64,000 nt of DNA from Cyclospora cayetanensis (taxonomy: Eukaryota > Apicomplexa > Conoidasida > Eucoccidiorida > Eimeriidae), in NCBI RefSeq assembly GCF_002999335.1, contig NW_020312773.1, positions 67,001-131,000 of the forward strand. Reading direction: 5' to 3'. Positions 50,001 to 61,433 of the stretch are shown in pieces. Each line of letters starts with the position of its first letter. Position 1 is the first letter of the stretch. Under the pieces are notes generated by a model. The model searched no databases, was not told the DNA's origin, and saw nothing but the letters and a program-made list of their open reading frames with translations. The translations under genes and the position numbers were made by a program.

Positions 50001-53000
50001 TGGTGCTTTCCAGAATCATTTTCCTTGAGCGCTTCGAGCACTGACACCTGCCAAAGGTTCCGAGAAGTGGGACGTCTCCACTCGCACCAAAACACTGACC
50101 GGATGGGCCGTTCACCAGGAACAGACTTCTCCGCAGGCATCGACTCTTGCGTTTTCTTTGAATAACTGCGTGCTTCTTCGGCGAGCGGCGATTTCCGCCC
50201 CAGGGAAAACACGCACCATGGACACAAAGCGCAAGCTTCTGTATCCGATATCCCAGGCTCGGAACTCACGAACGTGTACCAACTGCTGCTGCAAGGACTA
50301 TCCCAGGCGCCTACGTCCACGTAACGCGTCGTAGTGTGCTGCTTTAGGCTGACAGATCCGCCACTTAACGGGCTACCTATCTGTGAGGATTTGGTCAGAT
50401 GTTTAGGGGAGACTGTATGCTTGAGAGCGTCAGATGTGTCTCCTTTGGTTGAAACGGTTTGATCTGCCAAGCCATACAATGATGCACGCTGATAAACAAG
50501 AGCCAACCCACACAAAGTCACGCAGCTTCTCCAGCTTAGCAGAACGGAATGGCACAGCAGCAGACGCTCCGCACTACAGAGCAGCAAAGGTACCAGACTT
50601 GTGGGTAGCTGCACTGTCTCCGCCTTCCGTGTAGAGGGGGCCGTCATCAAGGCCAAATCGGCCGGGGACAGAGCTGCAGGACAAAATGGCACTTGAGCAT
50701 TGGCAAACTAAAGGCACTCAATCGCGCTCCAAGCTGTTTCTCTAGGTAAAGGCACCCTTCTTGGCCTCCAATGTGTGCAAACATGGCATACCTTCAAAAA
50801 ATTCGTCAGCCTCCAGCCTTTCACCAATTTTCACCGAAATCTCTCTGAGCAGGCAATACATTTCCACTCTTCAAAAGAAGCGTATCGCACTAGTGAGCTT
50901 CCATTTAACAGCATGGAGCAGAGGAGTACCAATAAACGTCTAAGGTGGAAAGAAGGCGGTAGCCTCGAAACAGCCCGTCCCTACCTCAAGATGCCGTCTG
51001 CTCGCGGGAAAAGCGAATATGGTGGACGGTGCACAACTTGCACTGAGACGTGATTGCACCCAAGGATCAACTTGGCTGTTTCACTCTCTTCATCGAAACC
51101 AAGTTGCTCCCCGAAGGACCCTTCGAGGTTCCGGAGCCTCGAGAACTCTCGAAAACCAAGAGACCTGCGACGCGCCGTTACTCTTTGTGTTGCATGCCGG
51201 GTAACACTGCTTGAGTCAGGTCTTGTGGGAGGCTCAGCAATGCCCTTAGTAGGGGTGAGTTGTCGCCAACTGGCTTGATGCAGTTGTGCTCCATCTCCAC
51301 GATCTGCTACCCCAAATCCGACAACTTTTGCTTTCTGAAGCCAGGATAGGCAGCCCCGCAGCCTTTCAAATGCCGCAACGTGGGTGTTCAACAGTTTCAT
51401 AGTAGTTTTTCCAGGCGCAACCGCCGAGGCAGGCGTTCTCGTAATCGCAAGCTCCCCACACGACAGCAAGAGGCAAGGCAGTCGCAGATCAGGGGGCTGC
51501 AATAGAGCACTCATGGGGTCCTCTTCGCAAACGCATGCGCTTCGGTGGCAGACACAGCAACGCATGCACGCTCTATGTAGCTGTCGAGCTTCCGGTTCCA
51601 CTGGGGCATCCCCAGTCACTGCTCTCGGTGTAGCCGGTGCCGAATCCACCCCCCGCTGCCCGCCAAGACCGCGATAACCAGCAAGATTTTTCATTTCTGA
51701 AGCGTGTTTCTGGGTTGTGCAGGCAGTTGCGACGGGGCAAACGAAGGACGCACCGATAGCCCTCAAATGAAATTTTCGCTCCTCGGCAGGTCGCCTCAAC
51801 CAGTGAAGCTCCCTGAGCGCGACAATCTCCATAAGAAGGGCCTGCCGGTGTGTGGATGGCACGCATGGACAAAGCCCTCGGAATTCACCGGTATGCCACA
51901 ACACACCACTACGGAGTCGAGAAGTACCTCTCGTCACTGCCGCTGCAGCAGCTACCCCCAGTGCACTGACTTTTTTCACAAGCTGTACGGTGCCCCACAG
52001 CGCTTCTGACTTAAATTTGGCAGCCGTGCCAAGGGGTGGTGAATGGCTTGTTGGAGCATCCGTAAAAGTGCTTTTGCGCTCCGTTGCTTCCAAGGGTGCA
52101 TTTGCGTCTGAGGCCTTCGAACGAGGTTCGGGGGAAACCAAAACAGACAGTGTATTAGCCGCCGACTGCTCTTCCAGACAGGCCGCTGCTGCCGCTGCCC
52201 TGCAGATGTGCAGCGGTAGTGCTGGACAGGCAACAGCCGATACTAAATAGCGACAAGGCGTCTGGGGATTGAATAAGAGCTCTGTGGAGTACCCGGAAAT
52301 TCGGTGTGGAGACGCGCCCAAGAGCGTATGAGCATAAATGGTAGATTCTGGCTTCCACTGAAGATCCCTCCACAAGCAAATCAGCAGATATATCAAAGCA
52401 GGTGAGGGAGTGATCGCAGGACAGCAAACTGTCACTGATAAAGACCGATGAGAGGCGCTGTAGTCCAGGAAATCCCCAGAAGTGCTGGTCTCTGTACGTC
52501 CTTCCTGGTGAGAATTTCGTTTCCATGCTGGATCTGCAGAAAATAGACAGTCTTCCCCCGATGACTGCCTGTCACCTATTGTGCCGCTACCGCTAGCATC
52601 CAGGACTTCGCATGAGGGAAAATTCTGTGCTTCTGAAGAGGCCTTCCTCGCATTGCTGCCCTGGGGTCGCCTTAATATCAATTTTCGCGGGAAAGAAGGC
52701 TTTATTCCAGCGCCCAAGGGTGTGGCCTCAAGCTCTTGCTGTCCGCTCTGCTGATTTGCATAAGATATAGAGCTTTGGTGTTCTTCAGCGGCACTGGGTG
52801 GCAATTGAAGAGACGAATCCACGCTTAGCTGAGCAGCAGCAGAACCCTCAGGCTTGAGGTCAGTAAGGCAGCATGTTATCAGGCGCTGCACTACTGGTGT
52901 TTGGATATGCATATTAACTTGACAAAAAGAAAAATTACAGTGTGGAAAGATCTTACTGAGCCAACGCTGGAAGACGAAGACATTGTTGCTGACTTCCATG

Positions 53001-56000
53001 GACTCAAAACCGAGTCACTTGGAGCCTCAAGTTTTGAAACATTAGACTGCAGCATCCGCGCACGAGCTGTGCGCTGCAGCTTGTCCAGTGGAGTTTCGCG
53101 CTGACGAAGGCAAGACTGAGTCCCACCATCGGTTGAGGTTCGGCCTTTCATGTGCTTTAGACAGCTCGAGACGCATAGATCGCCATCTTGGACACCTAAG
53201 ACTGCACCGTTATAAGGTATTCCGTGTTCTGAAGCACAGCAACACAGGTTAGATTGCAGTCCTAGCAGATCATGCTTCTAGAACATTTATACCAGAGGCA
53301 TTTTAAAAAGGCTAGGATGAAACATGTCCTTCCGGCCAAAAATGTAGATGGGATGGCCGCTGATACCAGGAGCGTGACTCTAGGGGTTTGTGAGTCAGCA
53401 GATATAACGAGCAACATACTCCACTTTCGCAGTGTAGGGCCGCAATACATATTGGCAAGACGAAGCCTCCAGTGAGGTAGAGACATCGAAGGCTCATGCA
53501 GGGTACAGCCTTTGAGGCTATTGCCTTCGGCTAGCTCTGGCTCTTTTCCATCAAGGAGTGTATCCGTCCAGCGACGTGGGCTTCCTCCAGTGCGATCTAA
53601 AACTGGGTGTGCTGTGCGCGCCGTTAGTCTCGAGGGTTCTGCTATTTTCCCTGTGGCTCCATATACCAGGAGTGCTTGGAGCCTTAAACCGAAAAAAAGG
53701 AGGTCCACAGCGGAATTCGGCAAGCTGGGGCCTGCTCTCCCTTGTTTGCTATAGGGCTCAGCATGCGTCTCCAGCCGCCTGCCCTTGAGACCTCCATGCT
53801 GCATAGTCCGCGTAGCGAAGCGCATGCGCAAGCTGTTTTCTGGGTGGACGGGGTACTGGTGTCTTTGGGGGATAGGCGGGATGCGGCCGCGTTCTTCCGA
53901 TTGGGGAAGAGGTCTTGAAAAAATGCGCCTTTGTGAGGTGCTCTTGAAGCTCACGCGTTCTGGGCAATATCTCCACTCAGTTTTGTCCGCCGCTGCTACA
54001 ACAGAGCAGCAGGATGAGCTAACTTGTGCCGTTGTGGACCGCGTAAGCAGCCACCGGTCTCGACGTCCTGTCGCACTGTCTTCAGCGATTTTGTGCTCCA
54101 AATGAAGTCCCAGCGCCGTCAAGGACACACTGAATTTGATACTATGAGCGCCCCGATCCCCCTCAGACCCCCCAAATGCAGCCGATTGAGGATCTGTCCA
54201 CGCAGTTGAACCAACAAGTTCCTTGTGCTCGCCCTGCAAGGGCATTGCTGAGCTGTTCCTATCTGTTTCAGGCAGCATTGCGTCTGGCTGCAGCAAAAGC
54301 TCCGCAGATAGGTTTCCTGCAGTACCCTGATGAGCCTTGCGGTGCTGTCGGTCTGTTTCTTCTTGCTGCTGCTTCTTGTTGGGGAAATGTGTGGAGGGTT
54401 GATGACCACCATCTGCGGTCGGCTCCTGCAAACGTATTTGAACTCGTTCTTGTTTACAGTGGCCACCAGAGATTTGAGAAACTGCGCTACGCCCGCTGAT
54501 GTTTGGCATGAATGAGCGGAGGGCACTGGGGACCGACATGACAACAGTAGGCACACGAAGAGTCCGCAGAAAATTCATGGCGGAAAAGCCGGTCCCAGGG
54601 CGGTCCATATAGTTCAGTCTTTTCTGGGTCATTAGAGGCACTGCTTCTGAGTCAGTGGCCATGCAGGACTTGTGAGACGGCAGCGTTAGGTGCTGATGCA
54701 GCAGAGCAAGATCAGTTGCGGGGAGTGTCAAGTCCATAGCGGCCTGGCGTCTCCAGAGAGCGAGCAGCTCTATTGAGACATGCGCTAGTGGCCCTTCTTC
54801 AAGAGCGCTCAACTGGCCTCTAATCCTTGAGACGCTCTCGACATTGCGCGTGTAAAAGAGACGGCAGCACGTGTCTACGTATGCTGCGTGGTGGCGTAGC
54901 AACAACAAACGCGGGGCTGCGAAGGGCGAAAAGCGCTTTCCGTCACACGACAACATGCGCATCCAGGATATGCACCTAACAGCAAAGAACCAACGTCTTT
55001 GTGCCACAGGCGCTATCTGCCAGCTCTTATGGATGCGCATCAAGCTGGTTGTGATAGAGGTAGTCCAAGAATCAAGACGCGGTGCAAGCGTTTGGTCATT
55101 CTCTACCCCAGGATCAAGCAAGAGTTGCCGCAGCGGAGCTAGAGCGCTGGGTATCAGTAGCCTGAAGACGGCGGAGAAGCGCATCGCACAGAAGCCCCGT
55201 ACGGGCAAACACAAAGCGGATCTACTTAATTCTACACAAGGATGTGTTGGAGAGCAGGCGGAGAAACATGCTTTGCTCTGTAAATAGCTATTAGACCCGA
55301 AGGCCCTCTATAGGAACCTACTCTATGGACTTGAAGGAATTCCAGGTGGCCTCGTGCCGCAGTATGCTGGCAACGTCGGTCACCATTTCCTGAATTCAAA
55401 TCAACGCAGCAACTGCATGCGCCTCGGAGGGCAGGCAGCACTATGGAATGCTTCCTGGTTACAACAGGGGAGGATGAGGCAAAAGAGTCACACATGCCAC
55501 AGTATGAAAGGGCTAAATAGCTATGTAGGAATGCCGGGAGGGACAGTGCCTTGCAAGGCGCAGATATGTAAGTCAGAGTTTTGAGAGACTGGGCCCCTCA
55601 CCCTATCCAGACGAAATACAGTCGGACCCAACCGACACTTGACCGTGTGGCACAGGTCTTCTCCAGGGAACTCGCCCCTGTGCTCCTTGGGCAATTCTCC
55701 CCCCCTAAAAGTCATGTGCACTTCAAAGATTGTCAACGGCAGCATCCAGGGCTTGCGCGAGGAGGAACTCCCAGGCCTCTGCTCAGAATGTACATCTCGC
55801 TTAAAGACGTGTTCTAGGTGTCCATGCACTCCAGTCGCTTTGCTGACACAGAGCCTTGTTCTCATAGGCGACGGGGCAGAGGGAGCGGGGCGCAGTAGCA
55901 ACCCAGCTCGGGTGCCTGTCAAGCTGGGGTCACCGTCCTGTCCAGCCAACACCGCAGCAGCTGCTGCAGCCTCTGCCGCCGCAGTTGTTGCAGCCGCCAC

Positions 56001-57473
56001 AGGAGCTGATGAAAACAATTGATGGGAGAGTCCGAATAGAACTGTGCATGTGCGCAATTAAACGAGAAACACGGAAAGGCTTTTCCATTGAGTCCATCCT
56101 GTTTAACCGCCATGCGCCGCAGAACTGAGGGACCTGACTTTCAGATTATGGAAGTGCTTCCTTAGTGTGTTGTAGGCTGATAACTCACGCGCTTCAACGT
56201 TTTCGTCCCCGCAGAAAAACTTGCGTTCATTGCTCTGCCAGTATACCGCCAAACTGACCAGTAGGCCCTGCGTACCAAAGGGCACAAGTGTACGGTCGAC
56301 ATGCCTCATCAACTCAACAAGCAGCAGTGAGCTCTATGATTGCTCCGCCAAAAGAGCAAATACAGAAAACAGCCCACTGCCCACTTCCGTAAAGAGCCCT
56401 GTTTGTGTGTTCCTGACTGCAGAATTTGGCAGGTGTACACAAACCTTTTTCAGTTCGGATGCTGTAATTGTGTCCTTTATTTCTCCAGTGAACTCGTCCT
56501 CAAAGTTTTCGTCCGATGGTGCAGTAGGCAGGAGCAGTGGCCCTTGGTGAGGGTCCTGCAGGTCATCAACTGGGGTGTCTGTTTGAGTCGTTGCAAAAGC
56601 TGCTCTGGCTGCTGCTACACCAGCCGCAGTTACAGCTGCGTGGTCCAGCAACAGGTACGGAAGAACGATACCGCACGAGAATGGAGCAGGTGCAGTCAAT
56701 AAGGAAACGCTGCCATGGTGCTCAAAGCGAATGTGAACGTTGGATAGTTGAATCTTCAGTTTGTTTAGAAGCATTTGCTGCAAGTTATTGCGAATATAGG
56801 CCTGCATGCCTCCTGTGCTTGTGGTATTCTGGTCTGTCTGGTCTGCATCATGGAAGCTGGGGGCTCGTACGGGAGCGTTCTTTACCGTTCCATTGCGCTC
56901 CCTCTCTCTTATCATAGCAGAAGTTACTGCATTTAACCGCCGCCCGCGCTCCTGTGCGTAGGAAGCCTTAACAGAAGCCACACTCCACGTATCATGCTCT
57001 TGTGGGACAAGAAGCAGAAGAACGGAGTTTAGAGATACAATAACTGGGAGCTGCGAAAACAATGGCGGGATAGACACACTAATCCTGCCAACAGTTCCAT
57101 GAGCAACGGTATACGGAAATCCTAGTTCAGAGAGCATTGTCGACTTAAATTTCACGTTGGTATACAAAACTTCCTCTCCCTCGCCTTTGTATGCTTCCTC
57201 CCTGTCCGCCTGCCCTCCAATAGTTCCATGGGACACACCGCCGAGATCACTATCCGACTCTCCGTAAACACGATTCGGCCGAGCAGTAATGGATTCATTA
57301 TGGGGCACACCCAGAATAGGAAAATTTGAGGCTTTCTCATCGCTGTTCTGTGCTTGGGGGGACCTTATATCTGGAGCAGTGCTAACTTCTTCACGTTCAA
57401 ATGAATCAACAAATGGAGAGAGAAAGGACTCAATGGAAGCGTCAAGGAAGCGCCGCACTTGCCATTGAAACAT
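29088..57473 (-). CDS. VPS13: Giant VPS13-type (chorein) bridge-like lipid transfer protein, 20 exons, about 8,507 residues
   Basis: Proposed exons: 57473-56445, 56333-56189, 56005-55602, 55389-55322, 55161-53324, 53228-52957, 52885-50985, 50844-50792, 50673-48616, 48270-47923, 47792-46996, 46866-45465, 45388-42954, 42716-41631, 41586-41544, 41382-40905, 40719-32720, 32585-31005, 30741-30466, 30397-29088. They sum to 25,524 nt, an exact codon multiple, and phases agree at all 19 junctions. VPS13 proteins form a hydrophobic groove that moves lipids between membranes at contact sites. Exon 1 starts MFQWQVRRFLDASIESFL and, after a charged insert of about 70 residues, continues with the chorein strands (TVAHGTVGRISVSIPPLFSQ; LKIQLSNVHIRFE). 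Exon 2 has LAVYW. The 8,000-bp exon 17 (residues about 4786-7452) has VAB-like Asn-containing repeat strands: FFLLNASGTPLVL, LRICNHLPCPISLRI, FVFINTTKLDLEIRQ, IHVENHLTNITVRV. The last exon has GLAEGLAVAVASLVLNIA and a PH-like stretch. Least certain junctions: exon 5/6 (53324/53228), 9/10 (48616/48270) and the stop, which could hide a further intron. Confidence 0.92.
32586..32719 (-). other. Probable GC-AG intron in VPS13
   Basis: Exon 17 ends CTTCGAG and is followed by GCAAGT, the consensus for the minor GC class of U2 donors. The acceptor is an excellent polypyrimidine tract ending TTTTCTGTGTAG. Phases match (1 to 1), and no in-frame GT donor is available before the stop a few codons downstream. 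Confidence 0.75.
48565..48582. repeat. Short (TC)n microsatellite in a VPS13 intron
   Basis: Nine TC dinucleotides on the plus strand, inside the intron between VPS13 exons 9 and 10. On the transcribed strand it is a GA tract. It is a simple repeat only. Confidence 0.9.
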
Positions 57474-60375
57474 CTTCTAATAGGATTCTAGCCTTCCTTA
57501 AAATTTGTGGCCACGACCCAGGCAGTCCCCTGCACCTTTCGCCACTTCAGGCTGTTCTCACTGGTACGCAGACTTTGCCCGTAGATATAAAATCGCCTTG
57601 GCACCACGTCAGAATTCGACAGAGTTCTCGAGCCGCAGCGTGTTCTATACTGCTCTCTGTTGCAAGGTACGAGCTCTCTTCTCTGGTGAGCTATCGGAGC
57701 TTTTTTCAAGAGCCCTTCAGTCCAATCTGTAGATAAAGCCTTCTGCACCAGTCCTGATACCCGCATGCCAATCCCATCAAAAAATCCCAGACAGCCACCC
57801 TGAGTCAAAATAGCCCTTGAAAGCCCCAGTGGTAGGTGGTCCGCAGGAAAATGCCGGGCCGAGTGTTCTAGCAGTCACTCCAACGGTCACTGTACTTGCC
57901 AGCACTGCCTCTGAGCTTCAGCCACAGCGGCAAGCGTACGAAAGTTGTGCCACAAGGAAATAACGGCTCGATTATACACTCAGGAAAATTTTAACACTCT
58001 ATTGAATTGAAAGATTACCCTCTGTGCACGCACTTGCCAGAAAAGGGACTAGCACCTTTGCTAGTCGACTTCCCAGTCCGGTGGTCCAGTGCCGATACTC
58101 TAGCCTTATTGCCCTGTTTAGGATACATTAGGGGCAAGGCTAATTCTCATTCATATTTCAGTTTAAGACGCATTATTCTTTTATCATACTTTCCCTCTTC
58201 GGATGATCACAATGCATTGAGGCTCAGTGAAATGCGGCGTATAATCGCTATTCTCTGGCCAATCGTTTTTCAGTACACTCACCCTCCTAGAGGAAAAACT
58301 ACTTTTCGCCTTTGGAATTGCATTGCAAATGTGATGAAGTTATTTATATCTATCAAGAGAAACGGCTTGTATATGCCAGTTGTGTAGTTGCCTTGCTTTT
58401 GCTTAGTCCGCCCTTTCTGTGTTTACACACTATCCTCCAGCAGCCACGAACCGCGCTGTGACCACCTCAGCCCTAGAAGATCCTACTTTGTTTGTTTCTC
58501 CCCGCATCTTTCTAAGGGAAGTCGAAAATTCTTTTTCCTGTTCATCTTCCGGCTTTGCCTGCCTCTAAAACCTACTGCACCATAGTTACCCTTTTTTAAC
58601 CTTTTCCACAGCATTGCCTCCCCAATCTAACTTCGTTCAAGATGTTCACGTGCATAGAATTGGGGTAATGCCACTTTAAAAGTAATAGCTGAATTTTCAA
58701 AACTAGAGGTCTCTCAGTTGAACCGAAGAGCATTGTGTCTATAGGCATGCACTTAAGTGGACCTACCCATAGGTGGGCAGTCCCTACTGCACAACTTGGA
58801 CCTTATCAAACTTCAATATCGGATTATCCGTACACTACAGCGAGGTGAACCTTCGAATGCCGTGAATTAAAGTCACTACAAAAGTCATGCTGCGTGCACG
58901 TGCCTAAGTTGCCATGCGGAAGTGGGACTTAATGGAGTACTTGAAGGGTGCGGAAGCGCGCTCTTCAACTGTCTTCTCTCCACTTAAGGCCATCTATGTG
59001 TACTGGAAAAGGCGGAGAGGGAAGCACGTAAGAAAAGAAAACTGGATATTCGCGTGAGCTGTTCAAAAACGGATTTTGATGCTGAGAAACTAATTAAATA
59101 GAACATCGGAGATTTAGAGATGCGTGTTCGAATGGAAAACACCACTCCTAACTTGCTGCTTGCGGACTCCCAGGTGCCTAGAGGTGTAGCACCGGAATAG
59201 TCCGACTGGGGAGTGCCTAATAGAAAGGACCCACACTTGCACCAGAAAAACTCCCCCAAACCGTACCACTCAAGAAAAGACACTACAGTGAGTGTTCGAT
59301 GTAGCCAATAAACAACTTACTGCCGATCAGTAAGCTCCACTTCAGCAGTAAGCTCTAGATTGGTGAAATATCGTCCTCCACTGCGGCCACATGGCTAGGG
59401 CGAATACAGGTATAAACGCTGAGGTTAGCGGGAAAACCAGACAAATTTGTAGCACCAGCTAAGCATGGCACTTGCACAAATTTGCTCTTACTAACAAACT
59501 ATGTGGTTCTCAAGCTTCTGAGCTGCGTCTCGATGCAAGCCATTTGTGCAATAAGAAGTGGTCTCGCTGCGGAGAGCGACTAGAGTACTACCAATGTGAA
59601 CCGTCGTGTCAAAACTGGCCTTTTATTCGGCAGCAGGGACGTAACTGCATGTCCCGGGCATGAAATTTCGCTAATTTGTTCTTTGACTGAGCGGCCCTCC
59701 GAATCTGACTACCTTACGGTTGTTAGAGCAATACGTACAGCTGCACATAGCACTCCTACACAGAAAATGTGCAGAACGTATGTCCAGTGTGCTTTCCAAC
59801 CATATCACACTCCTAGAGCTTGGGCATATGTTCCAATGCGAAGCTTTTAACCGCTGATTAGTGGCTAAACTCTTGAGACACGTCAAGCTCTCTTCCTACT
59901 CATATCCCACCTAAAGAAATGCGCATGGCTCTCTTAGAATGTCTTATGGGGGATTACAACGCTGAATCCCGGATGCCAACACTACATCTGTGCCACTATT
60001 ACATGAAAAGGGCATCAAAGAAGTCAAATTAAGACATGGGATTGTTCGAGAGCAGCTCTTGTCTTGTGGCTACAAGCCACTGCTAGCCGCGCTCCCGAGT
60101 CCCCATCACCAGCCAACAGTCACACCTGAGGTGCAAGAGGTGAATCTGCATGCCACGCGCGCAGAGCTACCTCAGGCCATGCGAAAACCAGGCCCTCCAA
60201 TATGGAGCTCGTGGGGGCGCTGATAGATGAGAACCAGCAAAGCAGAGGTACCGCTAACCACAGGGGATAGCCGTAAAGGCAGAAGCGAACAAGGGGATCT
60301 CTAGGATAAACTCGGCCTCCGCTTGCATGGAAAGTACCTTCAGCCATTCAAGAGGCAACGTACAGAGCGGGCGTG
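57474..60375. other. Intergenic region between VPS13 and the Tom22-like gene
   Basis: About 2.9 kb that should contain the VPS13 promoter and 5' UTR at its left edge. The longest frame is a 126-codon plus-strand ORF at 58007-58387 with no recognisable features, in AT-rich DNA. I found no exon chain, RNA gene or repeat. Confidence 0.45.
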
Positions 60376-60639
60376 TCATGCTCCTGCTGCCATGTGCTGC
60401 AGCTGCTGCGCCTGTGCTGCGGCTTGCTGGGCCTCCATGAACTGTTGTTGCATTTCAAACATCTGGCACTCACGTTCGTAATAGAAAATTACGGGGGCAA
60501 CCAGACAAATTGCGCCAGTGGCTGCCATCCACGCAATATTTGAACTTAACCAGTACCCAGTATTCCACAACCGCCGAAGCCGACGACCGGCGCGGGCAGC
60601 TGGCCCCTCGCCCAAATCCCTGGAGAGCACTGCACCCAT
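60376..60639 (-). CDS. TOM22: Tom22-like mitochondrial import receptor subunit, 87 residues
   Basis: The frame runs from ATG 60639 to a TGA at 60376-60378. The product has a basic N-terminal segment (ARAGRRLRRLWNTGYW), one membrane-spanning stretch (IAWMAATGAICLVAPVIFYY), an acidic ERE just after it, and a Gln/Ala-rich C-terminal tail. This is the Tom22/TOM9 plan: a tail-anchored outer-membrane subunit with a conserved Trp-rich approach to the membrane, a Pro near the end of the span and an E-x-Q-rich intermembrane tail. Tom22 proteins usually start with an acidic receptor domain. It is absent here, as in shortened plant forms, or it lies in an unrecognised upstream exon (an AG acceptor, GTCTTCAG, sits about 25 nt before the ATG). 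The call rests on layout and motifs, not a sequence match. Confidence 0.7.
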   Translation of the reverse strand: MGAVLSRDLGEGPAARAGRRLRRLWNTGYWLSSNIAWMAATGAICLVAPVIFYYERECQMFEMQQQFMEAQQAAAQAQQLQHMAAGA

Positions 60640-61433
60640 GTTTGAAAGAGCCGACCTACTGAAGACGTTCCGTGAAAGAGAGTTGGTGTATGCGAGGGAT
60701 TATCAGATTTCAGACACTCAATCCATTGAAGGGCAAGACCAAAGGAAACGTGCTGCACGCATGCAGGATCCGGCAAGGTCGAGAGCTTGACCTCCGCGGT
60801 TCGCTCAAGTGCTGCAGTTTGTAGCCACAAGCTTGCCGCCGGTCCGCGCTCCGGCGCAGGGTATTTGTGAGGGGGCCTACGGTGTGGAGTGCAGACATAC
60901 ACCGGAGAGAACCATGGAGTAAGAGGGCTGATGAGCGGAAGTAAGAGCCAAGTGCCTTGAAGTCCCCGGAGAGATTCAGGCCAACAAAATCCCACCCTTC
61001 TATATGTAATATGAAGTACGGGTATGCGAAGGAAAAGGTGCTTTCGGAGAAACCTGAATCGCATGCAGCAGCTAGCCCCACAGCCCCCCTACAGGAAAGT
61101 TACTGCGGATATTGGGTGACTAACCAAATTAGCTTTCTTCATTGCGTTTATGCGAAATCTGCTGTTGTATTCCTTCCTCGTTTCAGTGGCGATGCAGATG
61201 CACTAAGTTAAGGCTGCAATGCGCAAGGCAGTTTGCAGCCCTCTCCTTTTCGTAGAATCCGATGACTTCCTTGCTGTCTGACTGACTAACTCAGCGAAGG
61301 CCAAGGGCTTTGACTCGGTTTTCCATTACGAGCGAGGCACGTCTGCAGCCAGGCCTATATGCGACTCGCGCTCCGACCCCATCCAAGCCCCAGCTGCCTC
61401 GTGCTCAAGTCATAGCCGCCCAACGTGCTCACC
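60640..61433. promoter_or_regulatory. Shared divergent intergenic region of the Tom22-like and NSUN2 genes
   Basis: The Tom22-like gene reads left and the methyltransferase reads right from about 0.8 kb that must hold both promoters and 5' UTRs. No specific element can be named from sequence alone. Overlapping minus-strand ORFs here (60546-61064 and 60710-61081) have no family features. One of them could conceal a 5' exon of the Tom22-like gene. Confidence 0.4.

Noticed and set aside
29088..57473. Splitting the VPS13 region into two or more genes
   Set aside because: All exons share one strand, every junction has matching phase, total length is a codon multiple, and domain order follows VPS13. 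No internal start with convincing context was needed.
58007..58387. A 126-codon plus-strand ORF upstream of VPS13
   Set aside because: It is AT-rich, has composition like the flanking non-coding DNA, and shows no features beyond being open.
60546..61081. Two overlapping minus-strand ORFs upstream of the Tom22-like gene
   Set aside because: They have no motif or acidic region expected for Tom22. They probably lie in the shared promoter and 5' UTR region.
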